Of a stretch of 11,413 bases of DNA, positions 1 to 6,904 are shown piece after piece (the stretch's first letter is position 1; every line of letters starts with the position of its first letter). The stretch is from CAYRFE01 sp964539615 (lineage in GTDB: Bacteria > Macinerneyibacteriota > Macinerneyibacteria > Macinerneyibacteriales > CAYRFE01), in NCBI GenBank assembly GCA_964539615.1, contig CAZIJP010000085.1, positions 1 to 11,413 of the forward strand, given 5' to 3'. The position numbers and the translations under genes were made by a program. Below the pieces are notes generated by a model. That model had not been told where the DNA came from, ran no database searches, and was given only the letters and a program-made list of their open reading frames with translations.

Positions 1-349
1 TTTTGAATGATTCGTTTTTTTGTTTTGAAGCGAAATAGCGGCCTAGAATTCCCCATATCCATTCCGGAAGTTTAATTGTTGGATCAATAATCGGCTCAAA
101 AACAAACTCGCGTAAACGCTGATCTTGTATCGGTGCTTTGCCAAATATCATTTCGGCTGTTATGCGAGCCCGGTTGAGATCGCTAGAGTAAAGCGCGCTC
201 GGGAAAGAATATCTCGGAACAGGATCAGGGATTCTTAAAAGTGTCGGATCATCATAATCGATCAGCGCCCGGGCTATTTCGTCGCCGGAGATGATCTTAT
301 TGAATGAATAATTGACGGGGAAATGTCGAATCAAACGAATGGTCTGCAT
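1..349 (-). CDS. Histidine phosphatase family protein (partial, N-terminal 116 residues)
   Basis: Reading leftward from an ATG at 349-347 gives an open frame of 116 codons that leaves the window at base 1, so the C-terminal part is missing. The N-terminus LIRHFPV (residues 6-12) is the phosphohistidine motif of the histidine phosphatase (phosphoglycerate mutase-like) superfamily, with His9 as the expected nucleophile. The block YSSDLNRARITAEMI (residues 54-68) is the family's usual second motif with the phosphate-binding Arg, and LREFVFEP (79-86) is the following conserved acidic segment. The usual RHG is RHF here, a variant that also occurs in the superfamily. AAAGG lies 7 nt before the start. 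The second catalytic His would lie outside the window. The substrate cannot be told; members act on sugar phosphates, cobalamin precursors or phosphoproteins. Confidence 0.8.
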   Translation of the reverse strand, partial: MQTIRLIRHFPVNYSFNKIISGDEIARALIDYDDPTLLRIPDPVPRYSFPSALYSSDLNRARITAEMIFGKAPIQDQRLREFVFEPIIDPTIKLPEWIWGILGRYFASKQKNESFK

Positions 350-517
350 TGTGATGCCTTTAGTAATGTAGTTTTTATTATTGCTATAGTAAGGTTAATC
401 TTGTTTATAAGCATTGCGGTACAAAATGCAGCTATGAGCGCTACGGGATGATTTGTCTTCAGCATTATTGTGGTTTTTTCCATTGCGTATATATTCTTCA
501 GTACAGTTGCTCTTTTG

Positions 518-721
518 TTATAATAACGATTGTGTCCGCAGCAGTGTTTTCATATCCTTGATATGACCGGAGGCTACTACGATCCCCCATGTAATGAATA
601 AAATGACAAGTGTACGAATAGCCGTGGCCAGATTGGGATTATTGTTCTTTATGCCGATCTTTGCAAGTATTGCGGTCAATGCGGCGAATAACGCTGATAA
701 TAAAGCGTTGATTTTCCCCAT
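518..721 (-). pseudogene. Truncated EamA-type transporter (N-terminal half only)
   Basis: This 67-codon frame starts at an ATG with AGGAG 10 nt upstream. Residues 1-55 closely resemble the start of small EamA-family membrane transporters of about 140 residues: LLSALFAALTAILAKIGIK (residues 7-25) followed by NLATAIRTLVILFITWGIVV (30-49). These give two predicted membrane helices, at about 5-24 and 33-52. Family members continue with a second helix pair carrying a conserved segment around GDVSKVAPIDKLS. Here the similarity stops near residue 57 and a TAA follows at 67. None of the three downstream frames on this strand resumes the family sequence, so this is not a simple frameshift. It is most likely a remnant left by a deletion or recombination, although expression of a two-helix protein cannot be excluded. 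Confidence 0.65.
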
Positions 722-841
722 ACTATAGATACTCCTGTTTGAGTGTTGAAAAAGGATGTGTGAACAGGTAAAACGTATTCATGAAAATATTTTGAGTCAT
801 TATCTGGAACATGTCCTTGAGTTGTTATATTTCATGCATAG

Positions 842-869
842 ATACTATACGGCTGCCCCAGCATGTCAA
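842..869 (-). promoter_or_regulatory. Putative promoter for the EamA remnant
   Basis: On the minus strand a perfect TTGACA (864-869) is followed by a 16-nt spacer and TAGTAT (842-847, 4 of 6 matches to TATAAT). It would give a leader of roughly 115 nt before the truncated transporter. I recognise no riboswitch or structured RNA in that leader. The weak -10 keeps confidence low. Confidence 0.4.
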
Positions 870-894
870 GAAAATTATATGTGAATTGGTAAAG

Positions 895-915
895 GCGCAC
901 GGGAAATCCGTGCGC
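895..915 (-). terminator. Hairpin downstream of the hydrolase gene, probable weak intrinsic terminator
   Basis: A perfect 8-bp GC-rich stem (GCGCACGG with CCGTGCGC) encloses a 5-nt loop, 22 nt after the stop codon of the hydrolase gene. On the minus strand it is followed only by CTTT, so the U tract is poor. It is placed where a terminator would be expected, between two same-strand genes. Confidence 0.5.
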
Positions 916-937
916 TTAAATCATTGATTGTGGGGTA

Positions 938-2440
938 TTATTGTTTTTTTGCAGAAAGTATTTTCAAGGATTGGATCGCAATCTCATTTGTTGGATCGAA
1001 AGTAAGTATTTTTGAAAAGGCCGTTTTTGATTCTTCGTTCTTTCCCATATCGTAATACACATCGCCAAGCCCGGCGTAACCCTGCCATAATGTCGGAAAT
1101 TCAACGGTGAGCACAGTAAAAATACCAATTGCTTCATTATATTTCTTTTCGCGGGCATAGCGGTATCCCGTTGATACAAGTATTTCAGGTATGAAAAGTA
1201 TTGCCGAAGGATCAATGGCATGATAGCTATTTATCCGCTCAGTTATTTTTTCCGAGGTCATTGTCAGTATTTCATCGGTGAATTGTCTTTTGTCCGGAAG
1301 AGTCCCGCTGGCAGGTTTGAAACTATAGGATTTTATGATCGAATTATTTAAAACACTGTTAACTTCTTTATGGAGAAATGCTAAAGATTGCGGGTCGTTT
1401 TTTAGATAGGCGTTACAGAAACTAAGAACATATGCGCATAACGCGGAATAGCTCTGACGTGAAACAGTATGGGTCTCGGGTTTTTGCCTGAAATACGTTT
1501 GAAAGATGTAAAATGATGTAAAAACCGTATGTTCACCGTTCAATCGAAGCATGCACGCATCATGTGCACGTATTGTATTGAACATAAACGAATCGCGTTG
1601 TTCCTCCGAGCCAGCTGCCGTAAAATAAGCAAGTTGCCTGTTTGCAAAATCATGATAAGGGAATTTTCCTAACGTATTCCGTACACCCGGGATATCGATA
1701 GCACCGTAAAGACTTACGATCGCGTCGATGTCTGCATTTTCATGAGCAAAATTAACCCCTGCGATCGTTCCCATGCAGAACCCCATCGTTGCAATAGATC
1801 CGGTATCCACGTGCGGGTAGCCACGCATACATGAGTATAAAAATCTCAGGTCATTCAATTGTGCATCATACGCGAGATTCTCATCAAAATCGATCTCGGA
1901 CGACAGGCTTCCCATGGACGGTACTGATGCCACAATATATCCATTGCTTGCCAATAACTCAAATAATGCGAAATTTTCAAAAGCTTCTTCGCCGCCTCCG
2001 GGAATATACAAAATAAGCGGGAATGTGCCGTCGGCGAATTTAGCATCATAAAAAGCGCCGGTTTCTTGTCCCATCAAACGTTTGATGTCTTCCTGACGAC
2101 GGTATTGTTTAATATATTGCTCATAATAGATCGTTCGGTCGGCATCGGTATTTTTTGAAAAATCATTTTTTGATATGGCCGAGCAAAAATAATCCCTCAC
2201 TGTGATGTGATGTTTTGACGTTTTTTTTGCCGGATACCAAATTGAAATCTGCATGGGTCGGTACAATTTTTTGTTCGTTGATGAATCCGATACACCGATC
2301 GTACGCGTGTAATCATATGTATGAATGACGGTATATCCCGGAGTAAACGCGCCTTTCATATCTTGTGTGAATAAATCGCATGCAGCATGGGCTGATAGAT
2401 GAAGAAAAAGTAATGAAATGAGCAGTATACAGAATCGCAT
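938..2440 (-). CDS. Secreted alpha/beta hydrolase (dienelactone hydrolase / PAF-acetylhydrolase-like) with C-terminal TPR-like repeats
   Basis: The protein has 500 residues. Residues 1-19 form a Sec signal peptide (hydrophobic core LLISLLFLHL, AHA before Ala20), implying export. The segment MQISIWYPA (63-71) and PLILYIPGGG (141-150, oxyanion-loop position) are typical of alpha/beta hydrolases. The nucleophile elbow is GFCMG (220-224), giving Cys222 as nucleophile as in dienelactone hydrolases rather than the usual Ser. GEHTVF (302-307) offers His304 as a catalytic His candidate; the acid residue is not obvious. From about 425 to 494 the sequence (ARE-KKYNEAIGIF, then GYAGLGDVYYDMGKNEESKTAFSKIL) looks like two tetratricopeptide repeats, a protein-binding scaffold. 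The start is supported by AAAAGGAGG 5 nt upstream. The substrate is unknown; an esterase or lipase-like role in the periplasm or outside the cell is inferred. Confidence 0.8.
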   Translation of the reverse strand: MRFCILLISLLFLHLSAHAACDLFTQDMKGAFTPGYTVIHTYDYTRTIGVSDSSTNKKLYRPMQISIWYPAKKTSKHHITVRDYFCSAISKNDFSKNTDADRTIYYEQYIKQYRRQEDIKRLMGQETGAFYDAKFADGTFPLILYIPGGGEEAFENFALFELLASNGYIVASVPSMGSLSSEIDFDENLAYDAQLNDLRFLYSCMRGYPHVDTGSIATMGFCMGTIAGVNFAHENADIDAIVSLYGAIDIPGVRNTLGKFPYHDFANRQLAYFTAAGSEEQRDSFMFNTIRAHDACMLRLNGEHTVFTSFYIFQTYFRQKPETHTVSRQSYSALCAYVLSFCNAYLKNDPQSLAFLHKEVNSVLNNSIIKSYSFKPASGTLPDKRQFTDEILTMTSEKITERINSYHAIDPSAILFIPEILVSTGYRYAREKKYNEAIGIFTVLTVEFPTLWQGYAGLGDVYYDMGKNEESKTAFSKILTFDPTNEIAIQSLKILSAKKQ

Positions 2441-2460
2441 AGTAGCCTCCTTTTTTTCGG

Positions 2461-2488
2461 ATGATAGTTTACTAATTTAGGATTTCAA
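2461..2488 (-). promoter_or_regulatory. Putative sigma-70 promoter of the hydrolase gene
   Basis: On the minus strand TTGAAA (2483-2488, 5 of 6) and TATCAT (2461-2466, 5 of 6) are separated by 16 nt. The leader before the ATG at 2440 would be short and contains the ribosome binding site. Confidence 0.5.
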
Positions 2489-2499
2489 TTCTAAAATGA

Positions 2500-2511
2500 C
2501 AAACTAGTTTG
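2500..2511. repeat. 12-bp perfect palindrome upstream of the hydrolase promoter
   Basis: CAAACTAGTTTG reads the same on both strands and sits about a dozen bp upstream of the putative -35 of the hydrolase gene. The position would suit a dimeric transcription factor. No regulator is identified, and chance occurrence in AT-rich DNA is possible. Confidence 0.3.
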
Positions 2512-2538
2512 ATTGATGGTAAAATCATTTGATACATA

Positions 2539-2562
2539 AAAAAAGCCCCTAAAAGGGGGCTT
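2539..2562 (-). terminator. Rho-independent terminator of the Xaa-Pro aminopeptidase gene
   Basis: On the minus strand a 6-bp stem AGCCCC/GGGGCT (2545-2562) with a short AT-rich loop is followed by a run of seven T (2545 down to 2539). It begins 25 nt after the stop codon at 2588. This is a classical intrinsic terminator and separates the aminopeptidase from the hydrolase transcript. Confidence 0.9.
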
Positions 2563-2587
2563 ATAATTATGAATCACAGAGGCGTTG

Positions 2588-4369
2588 TTATACAGCTTTT
2601 GTTTTTTCCTTAAGCCAGGTTTTTTCTTCGGGAGAAAGAAACGGCGAAATCTTTGAGAATACTTGTTCATGATAATTATTCAACCAATGGCGTTCGGTCT
2701 CAGTCAATAACGCTACGTCTATTGCGTCAGTATCGATATGGCAATAGGTGAGTGTTTCAAAATTCATAAATTGACCGCCGTATTCAGTGAAATCGCCTTT
2801 CTGTACCAGTAACGTGTTCTCTGTCCGTATGCCGTGTTTGCCTGCTTTATATACGCCCGGTTCATTGGTGATAAGCATGCCCTCTTCCAGCTTGAATGTA
2901 TTGATACCGTTGTTCACAAATCGCTGCGGCGCCTCATGAACGCTACCGAGCATACCGACACCGTGCCCTGTGCCGCATTTATAATCCATGCCGTGTTCCC
3001 ACATGGGTCTGCGTGCCAACACATCCAGATGCGTACCGGTCGAGCCGTATACAAAATTGATGATGCTGAGATTAATGACGGATTTTAACACAAGCGTGAA
3101 ATCTTTTATTTCTTCTTCGGATATCGGGCCGAGAGCAACCGTACGAGTGATATCGGTTGTTCCGTCCAGATAATGACCGCCTGAATCAAGGAGGTAGAAG
3201 TGTTCGGGTTTCAGCTCGGCATGATCGTCAAGTGTTGCACGGTAATGCATCATGGCGGCATTTGCACGATATGCTGATATCGGGTAGAAGCTTGGTTCAA
3301 TGAATAAATCTTGCGCTTTTCTGAACGTAAGGAGTTTTTCTTCGGCAGAAATTTCCGTAATGGGCTCTTTGCCGATATGCGTTTCAAGCCAGTAGAAGAA
3401 TTTTTCCAAAGCCACGCAGTCTTTGATGTAACAGTTCCGGATATTGCCGATCTCGACGGTGTTTTTCGGAGATTTCATAAGGATCACATGCAGGTATTCT
3501 TCATACCGTTCGGTAGCAGCCGGTATTGCTTGTTCAAGCATGCAATTTAAGCGGTCAGGATCGTAACCTACTATATCCGTTGCGGATAAACTTTCAAGAT
3601 GTGACCGGATCGTTTCATAAGAGTATACCTCTACGCCATCTTTTTTTAATGACGAAGCGATCTCAGGTGTTATTTTATCCATGTCGATATAGAGTTTTGC
3701 TGTTGTTAAACCGATAAGGGTATACGCATAAAATACGGGTAATGAAGGCATGTCATGGCCGCGCAAATTGTAGAGCCATGCAATGTCGTCAAGGGTTGTT
3801 ACGATATAGTGCGTCGTGTTTTTAGTGCGCATATATTCACGCAATGATGATAATTTTTCCGTTCTGTTTTTTCCTGCGAATGTTACGGCATGTTCAAATA
3901 ACGGTTCTTTAGGAATAGCAGGCCGGTCAGCCCATAAGATGTCTATAAGGTCCTTATCCGCCTTTACTGCTATTTTCTTTGTTTTAAATAGTTTAATCAT
4001 TTGTCTGATCTCGGTAACCGAGAATGTCCTACCGTCAAATCCGACAGTTGTGCCCGGTTTCATTGAATCTGCGAGCCATTCTATGAAAGTCGGTACTCCG
4101 GGAGTGCCAGCTTTAAATAATTCAAATTCAGAACCAGTTATCTGTTTTTCAGCTTGAATGTAATATCTGCCGTCTGTCCATAGATTTGCGTGATCAAGCG
4201 TGACCACTGCCAATCCTGCCGAGCCGGTGAAACCGCTGATCCATTCGCGTGATTTCCAATAAGAAGCCACATATTCGCTTTGATGTGCATCGGCACTGGG
4301 AATGACATATGCATCGATACCGTTTTCTTTCATAAGTTTCCTTAAAGCGTCGAGTCTTTGAGCTATCAT
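2588..4369 (-). CDS. Xaa-Pro aminopeptidase, M24B family (long form)
   Basis: This enzyme removes an N-terminal residue preceding proline and acts in the cytoplasm (no signal peptide). The 593 residues match the long, three-domain aminopeptidase P type also found in eukaryotes: creatinase-like N-terminal domains and a C-terminal pita-bread domain. All five metal ligands are present: Asp395 and Asp406 in LLDSGGHYLDGTTDITRT, His469 in GTGHGVG, Glu503 in TNEPGVY and Glu517 in GIRTENT. Their spacings (11, 63, 34, 14) equal those I recall for human XPNPEP1. His478 in GSVHEAP is the usual second active-site His. I chose the ATG at 4369 because AAAGGAG ends 6 nt before it; the in-frame GTG at 4372 would leave only 3 nt. 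It probably works with other peptidases to finish proline-containing peptides. Confidence 0.95.
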   Translation of the reverse strand: MIAQRLDALRKLMKENGIDAYVIPSADAHQSEYVASYWKSREWISGFTGSAGLAVVTLDHANLWTDGRYYIQAEKQITGSEFELFKAGTPGVPTFIEWLADSMKPGTTVGFDGRTFSVTEIRQMIKLFKTKKIAVKADKDLIDILWADRPAIPKEPLFEHAVTFAGKNRTEKLSSLREYMRTKNTTHYIVTTLDDIAWLYNLRGHDMPSLPVFYAYTLIGLTTAKLYIDMDKITPEIASSLKKDGVEVYSYETIRSHLESLSATDIVGYDPDRLNCMLEQAIPAATERYEEYLHVILMKSPKNTVEIGNIRNCYIKDCVALEKFFYWLETHIGKEPITEISAEEKLLTFRKAQDLFIEPSFYPISAYRANAAMMHYRATLDDHAELKPEHFYLLDSGGHYLDGTTDITRTVALGPISEEEIKDFTLVLKSVINLSIINFVYGSTGTHLDVLARRPMWEHGMDYKCGTGHGVGMLGSVHEAPQRFVNNGINTFKLEEGMLITNEPGVYKAGKHGIRTENTLLVQKGDFTEYGGQFMNFETLTYCHIDTDAIDVALLTETERHWLNNYHEQVFSKISPFLSPEEKTWLKEKTKAV

Positions 4370-4375
4370 CACAAA

Positions 4376-4382
4376 CTCCTTT
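4376..4382 (-). promoter_or_regulatory. Ribosome binding site deciding the aminopeptidase start
   Basis: AAAGGAG on the minus strand lies 6 nt from the ATG at 4369 but only 3 nt from the in-frame GTG at 4372. This favours the ATG as the true start. Confidence 0.75.
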
Positions 4383-4422
4383 CGATATCGTTTGACCTAA
4401 AACTATTTAGTCCTGCGAAATA

Positions 4423-4451
4423 ATTGTAGCATGTGTTTTTGCATTAATCAA
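4423..4451 (-). promoter_or_regulatory. Putative promoter of the Xaa-Pro aminopeptidase gene
   Basis: On the minus strand TTGATT (4446-4451, 4 of 6) and TACAAT (4423-4428, 5 of 6) are separated by exactly 17 nt. The leader before the ATG would be roughly 45-50 nt. Confidence 0.55.
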
Positions 4452-4489
4452 TATTTTTAGGGAGCTTAATTCTTCAATAATTAAAAACA

Positions 4490-4503
4490 AACAAAGCTTT
4501 GTT
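4490..4503. repeat. 14-bp perfect palindrome between the divergent promoters
   Basis: AACAAAGCTTTGTT is a perfect 14-bp palindrome, about 40 bp upstream of the leftward -35 and 60 bp upstream of the rightward -35. It could be a shared operator for the aminopeptidase and the six-gene operon. There is no further support. Confidence 0.3.
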
Positions 4504-4564
4504 ATTGATTCTTGGTCTTTGCTCAAACAAGTAATAATTTCGCATCTCGACGGTTCGATTTCCA

Positions 4565-4592
4565 TTGACAAAAAAAGGTATCCCGTTATTAT
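4565..4592 (+). promoter_or_regulatory. Sigma-70 promoter of the DUF1015-pta-aspAT-pepT-fliW-csrA operon
   Basis: A perfect TTGACA (4565-4570) and TATTAT (4587-4592, 5 of 6) are separated by 16 nt. A start near 4599 would leave a leader of about 27 nt, with AAGGAGG at 4611-4617 placed 8 nt before the ATG. Confidence 0.7.
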
Positions 4593-4607
4593 TGAACCAG
4601 ATAATAA
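4586..4607. repeat. Inverted repeat over the -10 and start site of the operon promoter, candidate operator
   Basis: TTATTAT (4586-4592) and ATAATAA (4601-4607) form 7-bp arms with an 8-bp centre. The left arm coincides with the -10 box and the centre with the expected start point, where a repressor would block transcription. The arms are simple A/T sequence, so chance is a real alternative. Confidence 0.3.
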
Positions 4608-4625
4608 TTTAAGGAGGATTCATAT

Positions 4626-5882
4626 ATGGCTAAGGTGAAACCGTTCAGGGGCTTGCGGGCAAATCCCGATCTTGTGGCTAAGATCGCTGCTCCGCCGTAT
4701 GATGTGCTTGATTCCGACGAAGCGCGCGAGATGGCGAATGGTAATGAGTTTACGTTCCTTCATATCGGAAAACCGGAGATCGATCTTCCACCGGAATTAG
4801 ATGTTCATGATGAAAAAGTGTATCAAAAAGCGCTCGAAAACTTCCAGACCTTTATCAAAAAAGGCTGGCTTAAACAGGATGAAAAGGACTGTTATTATAT
4901 ATACCGTCAACAGATGGGTGACCATGTTCAGATAGGGATCGTAGCAGCTTCTTCCGTTGACGATTATGAAAATAATATCATAAAAAAACATGAGTTGACC
5001 AGAAAAGACAAAGAAGATGACCGTACGTTGCATGTATACACAACGAAATCCCAATCCGGTCCCGTGTTTCTGACTTATAAAGCAGAGCCGAAAATTGATG
5101 CGCTCGTGACCGATCATATGAACAATAATAAACCGGTCTATGATTTTAAAACCACCGACCGTATTGAAGTAAAGCATACCTTTTGGATAATTGATGAACC
5201 TGGTACCATAGAAAAGCTTCGCAGTTATTTTTCTGTGATCCCTGTACTTTATGTTGCCGACGGCCATCATCGTTCTGCAGCGGCCATGCGTACCCGTGCT
5301 TTGATGAAGGCCGAGAACAAGGCGCATACGGGCAACGAGGAATACAATTTTTTCCTTTCAGTAATATTTCCTCATAATCAGATGTTCATCATGGATTATA
5401 ACCGTATCGTGAAAGATCTTAACGGTCTATCGATAGAATCATTCATGAAGACCATCGGCGAAAAATTTGACCTCAAAGAAATTTCTGAATCCGGCAAACC
5501 GTATCATCCTGAAAATGTTCATGATTTTGGCCTCTATATCAATAAAAAGTGGTTTAAAATAACCGCTAAAAAAGGATCGTTCGATGAAAAAGATCCGATC
5601 AAATCCCTGGATGTGTCCATCCTTCAGGAGAATTTGCTTGCGCCTGTGTTGGGTATAGGCGACCCGCGCACCGATAAACGTATCAATTTCGTGGGCGGTA
5701 TTCGCGGTTTAGGTGAACTCGAGAAAAATGTTGACAGCGGTAACTACGCTGTGGCATTTGCCATGCACGCTACGACAATTGAACAATTAATGGCTGTTGC
5801 CGATGCAGGGCAGATCATGCCGCCGAAATCGACATGGTTTGAACCGAAATTACGCGACGGATTGTGTACACATTTACTATAA
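4626..5882 (+). CDS. DUF1015 family protein (function unknown)
   Basis: The 418-residue product carries the hallmarks of the DUF1015 family (COG4198): KPFRGLRANP and APPYDVLD at the N-terminus (5-29), IIKKHELTRKDKEDDR (118-133), KSQSGPVFL (141-149), VADGHHRSAAAMR (210-222), and PPKSTWFEPKL (399-409) near the C-terminus. Length is normal for the family, and there is no signal peptide or membrane segment, so it is cytoplasmic. The DGHHR motif resembles the GxxR-type nucleotide-binding loop of the ParB/sulfiredoxin/SerK fold (DGHHR in the free-serine kinase SerK). By inference it may be a phosphotransferase acting on a small molecule; this is not established. It is the first gene of the operon, with AAGGAGG 8 nt before the ATG, and pta starts 18 nt after its stop. 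Confidence 0.9.
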   Translation: MAKVKPFRGLRANPDLVAKIAAPPYDVLDSDEAREMANGNEFTFLHIGKPEIDLPPELDVHDEKVYQKALENFQTFIKKGWLKQDEKDCYYIYRQQMGDHVQIGIVAASSVDDYENNIIKKHELTRKDKEDDRTLHVYTTKSQSGPVFLTYKAEPKIDALVTDHMNNNKPVYDFKTTDRIEVKHTFWIIDEPGTIEKLRSYFSVIPVLYVADGHHRSAAAMRTRALMKAENKAHTGNEEYNFFLSVIFPHNQMFIMDYNRIVKDLNGLSIESFMKTIGEKFDLKEISESGKPYHPENVHDFGLYINKKWFKITAKKGSFDEKDPIKSLDVSILQENLLAPVLGIGDPRTDKRINFVGGIRGLGELEKNVDSGNYAVAFAMHATTIEQLMAVADAGQIMPPKSTWFEPKLRDGLCTHLL

Positions 5883-5900
5883 TATTGGAGGAACAAGACC

Positions 5901-6893
5901 ATGGATTTTATCAAAGAATTACGTGAAAAGGCCCATTATAAATCGGGTAGAATATGCTTGCCGGAAGTTGATGATGAGCGTACTATTTATGCCGTAAAGA
6001 TCCTGTTGGAAGAAGACTTGGTCAAATCGGTCTGTCTTGTCGGTGATGAAAAAGAGATCAGACAGGAGCTTGCTGAAAAAAAGATCTACTCGGATAAGAT
6101 AATTATTAAAGATCATAAAAAAGATCCCCAATTTGACAGTTTTGTTCAACAATTTTATGAAAAACGCAAACATAAAGGTGTTACACCCGAACAAGCCCGT
6201 GAGACCATGACCAACAGTCTTTATTATGCTTCAATGCTTCTTGCAAACAATGTGGTGGATGCTGTTGTTGCAGGTGCGCAGCATACGACCGGTGATGTTC
6301 TTCGTGCCGCCTTGCAGGGTGTCGGGCTTATGCCCGGCGTGAAGACCGTTTCTTCCGTATTTATCATGATCGTGCCGGATTGTCCGTTCGGTAAGAACGG
6401 GACGCTGGTTTTTGGCGATTGTGCCGTTGTGCCTGATCCCACGGCTGAGCAATTGGCGGACATTGCCGAATCTTCTGCCCGTACCACTGAGAAACTTTTA
6501 GGTATAGAACCGCTTGTTGCCATGCTCTCATTTTCTACCAAGGGCAGCGGCGAGCATCCTGATGTCGATAAGGTAGTTGAGGCTTGCAAGATATTGCGAG
6601 ACCGTAATGTACCGTTTGATTTTGACGGTGAGCTTCAGGCTGATGCGGCGTTGATCGAAGCGGTCGCCAAAAAGAAGTCTCCGGGGTCTTTTGTTGCAGG
6701 CCATGCGAACTGTCTCATTTTCCCTACACTTGAGGCCGGTAATATCGGATATAAATTGGTTCAGCGTCTTGCAAAAGCGGAGGCGATCGGTCCGGTCATT
6801 CAGGGACTTCGTAAACCGTATAATGATCTTTCACGCGGATGTAGCGTGGATGATATCGTCAATACCGTTTGTTTGGCTATTTTAAACAGTTAA
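5901..6893 (+). CDS. pta: Phosphate acetyltransferase (short form)
   Basis: It interconverts acetyl-CoA plus phosphate and acetyl phosphate plus CoA, the first step of acetate formation or the last of acetate activation. The 330 residues match the short, catalytic-domain-only Pta class. Diagnostic blocks are PEVDDERTIYAVKIL (21-35), VVAGAQHTTGDVLRAALQ (122-139), ELQADAALIEAVAKKKSPGS (244-263), FPTLEAGNIGYKLVQRL (274-290) and GLRKPYNDLSRGCSVDDIV (302-320). Arg135, Ser311, Arg312 and Asp318 occupy the positions I recall for the active-site residues of Methanosarcina Pta. The PYNDLSRG ending distinguishes it from phosphate butyryltransferase. GGAGG precedes the ATG. An acetate kinase gene, its usual partner, is not in the window. 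Phe codons here are mostly TTT (10 of 12), unlike the lysine aminotransferase gene downstream. Confidence 0.95.
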   Translation: MDFIKELREKAHYKSGRICLPEVDDERTIYAVKILLEEDLVKSVCLVGDEKEIRQELAEKKIYSDKIIIKDHKKDPQFDSFVQQFYEKRKHKGVTPEQARETMTNSLYYASMLLANNVVDAVVAGAQHTTGDVLRAALQGVGLMPGVKTVSSVFIMIVPDCPFGKNGTLVFGDCAVVPDPTAEQLADIAESSARTTEKLLGIEPLVAMLSFSTKGSGEHPDVDKVVEACKILRDRNVPFDFDGELQADAALIEAVAKKKSPGSFVAGHANCLIFPTLEAGNIGYKLVQRLAKAEAIGPVIQGLRKPYNDLSRGCSVDDIVNTVCLAILNS

Positions 6894-6897
6894 GGAG
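6892..6897 (+). promoter_or_regulatory. Ribosome binding site deciding the aspartate aminotransferase start
   Basis: AAGGAG overlaps the pta stop codon (6891-6893) and lies 7 nt before the ATG at 6905. An in-frame ATG at 6869, inside pta, has no comparable site and would add 12 residues absent from the family. Confidence 0.8.
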
Positions 6898-6904
6898 CTT
6901 ATAT

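Noticed and set aside
331..483. A minus-strand open frame of 50 codons (start MEKTTIMLKTNHPVALIAA) with one hydrophobic stretch, between the EamA remnant and the histidine phosphatase
   Set aside because: It overlaps the phosphatase start by 19 bp, has no convincing ribosome binding site and no recognisable family; short AT-rich frames like this arise by chance.
722..841. The possible 115-nt leader of the EamA remnant as a riboswitch or small RNA
   Set aside because: I find no conserved riboswitch core and no strong hairpin followed by a U-run; it looks like ordinary AT-rich spacer.
4440..4564. Possible second phased A/T array upstream of the operon promoter
   Set aside because: The region is AT-rich but the tracts do not keep a 10-bp register as they do at 9895-9988.
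4797..5327. A 176-codon minus-strand frame inside the DUF1015 gene
   Set aside because: It lies antisense to a well-supported conserved gene and shows no recognisable motif; likewise the other long antisense frames at 8077-8445, 8956-9381 and 6224-6589.
5901..6893. Phosphate butyryltransferase as an alternative to phosphate acetyltransferase
   Set aside because: The C-terminal PYNDLSRGCSVDDIV block and the ELQADAA segment are characteristic of phosphate acetyltransferases.
6869..6904. Upstream in-frame ATG that would lengthen the aspartate aminotransferase by 12 residues
   Set aside because: It lies inside pta, lacks a ribosome site, and the extra residues do not belong to the family; ATG at 6905 has AAGGAG at 7 nt.
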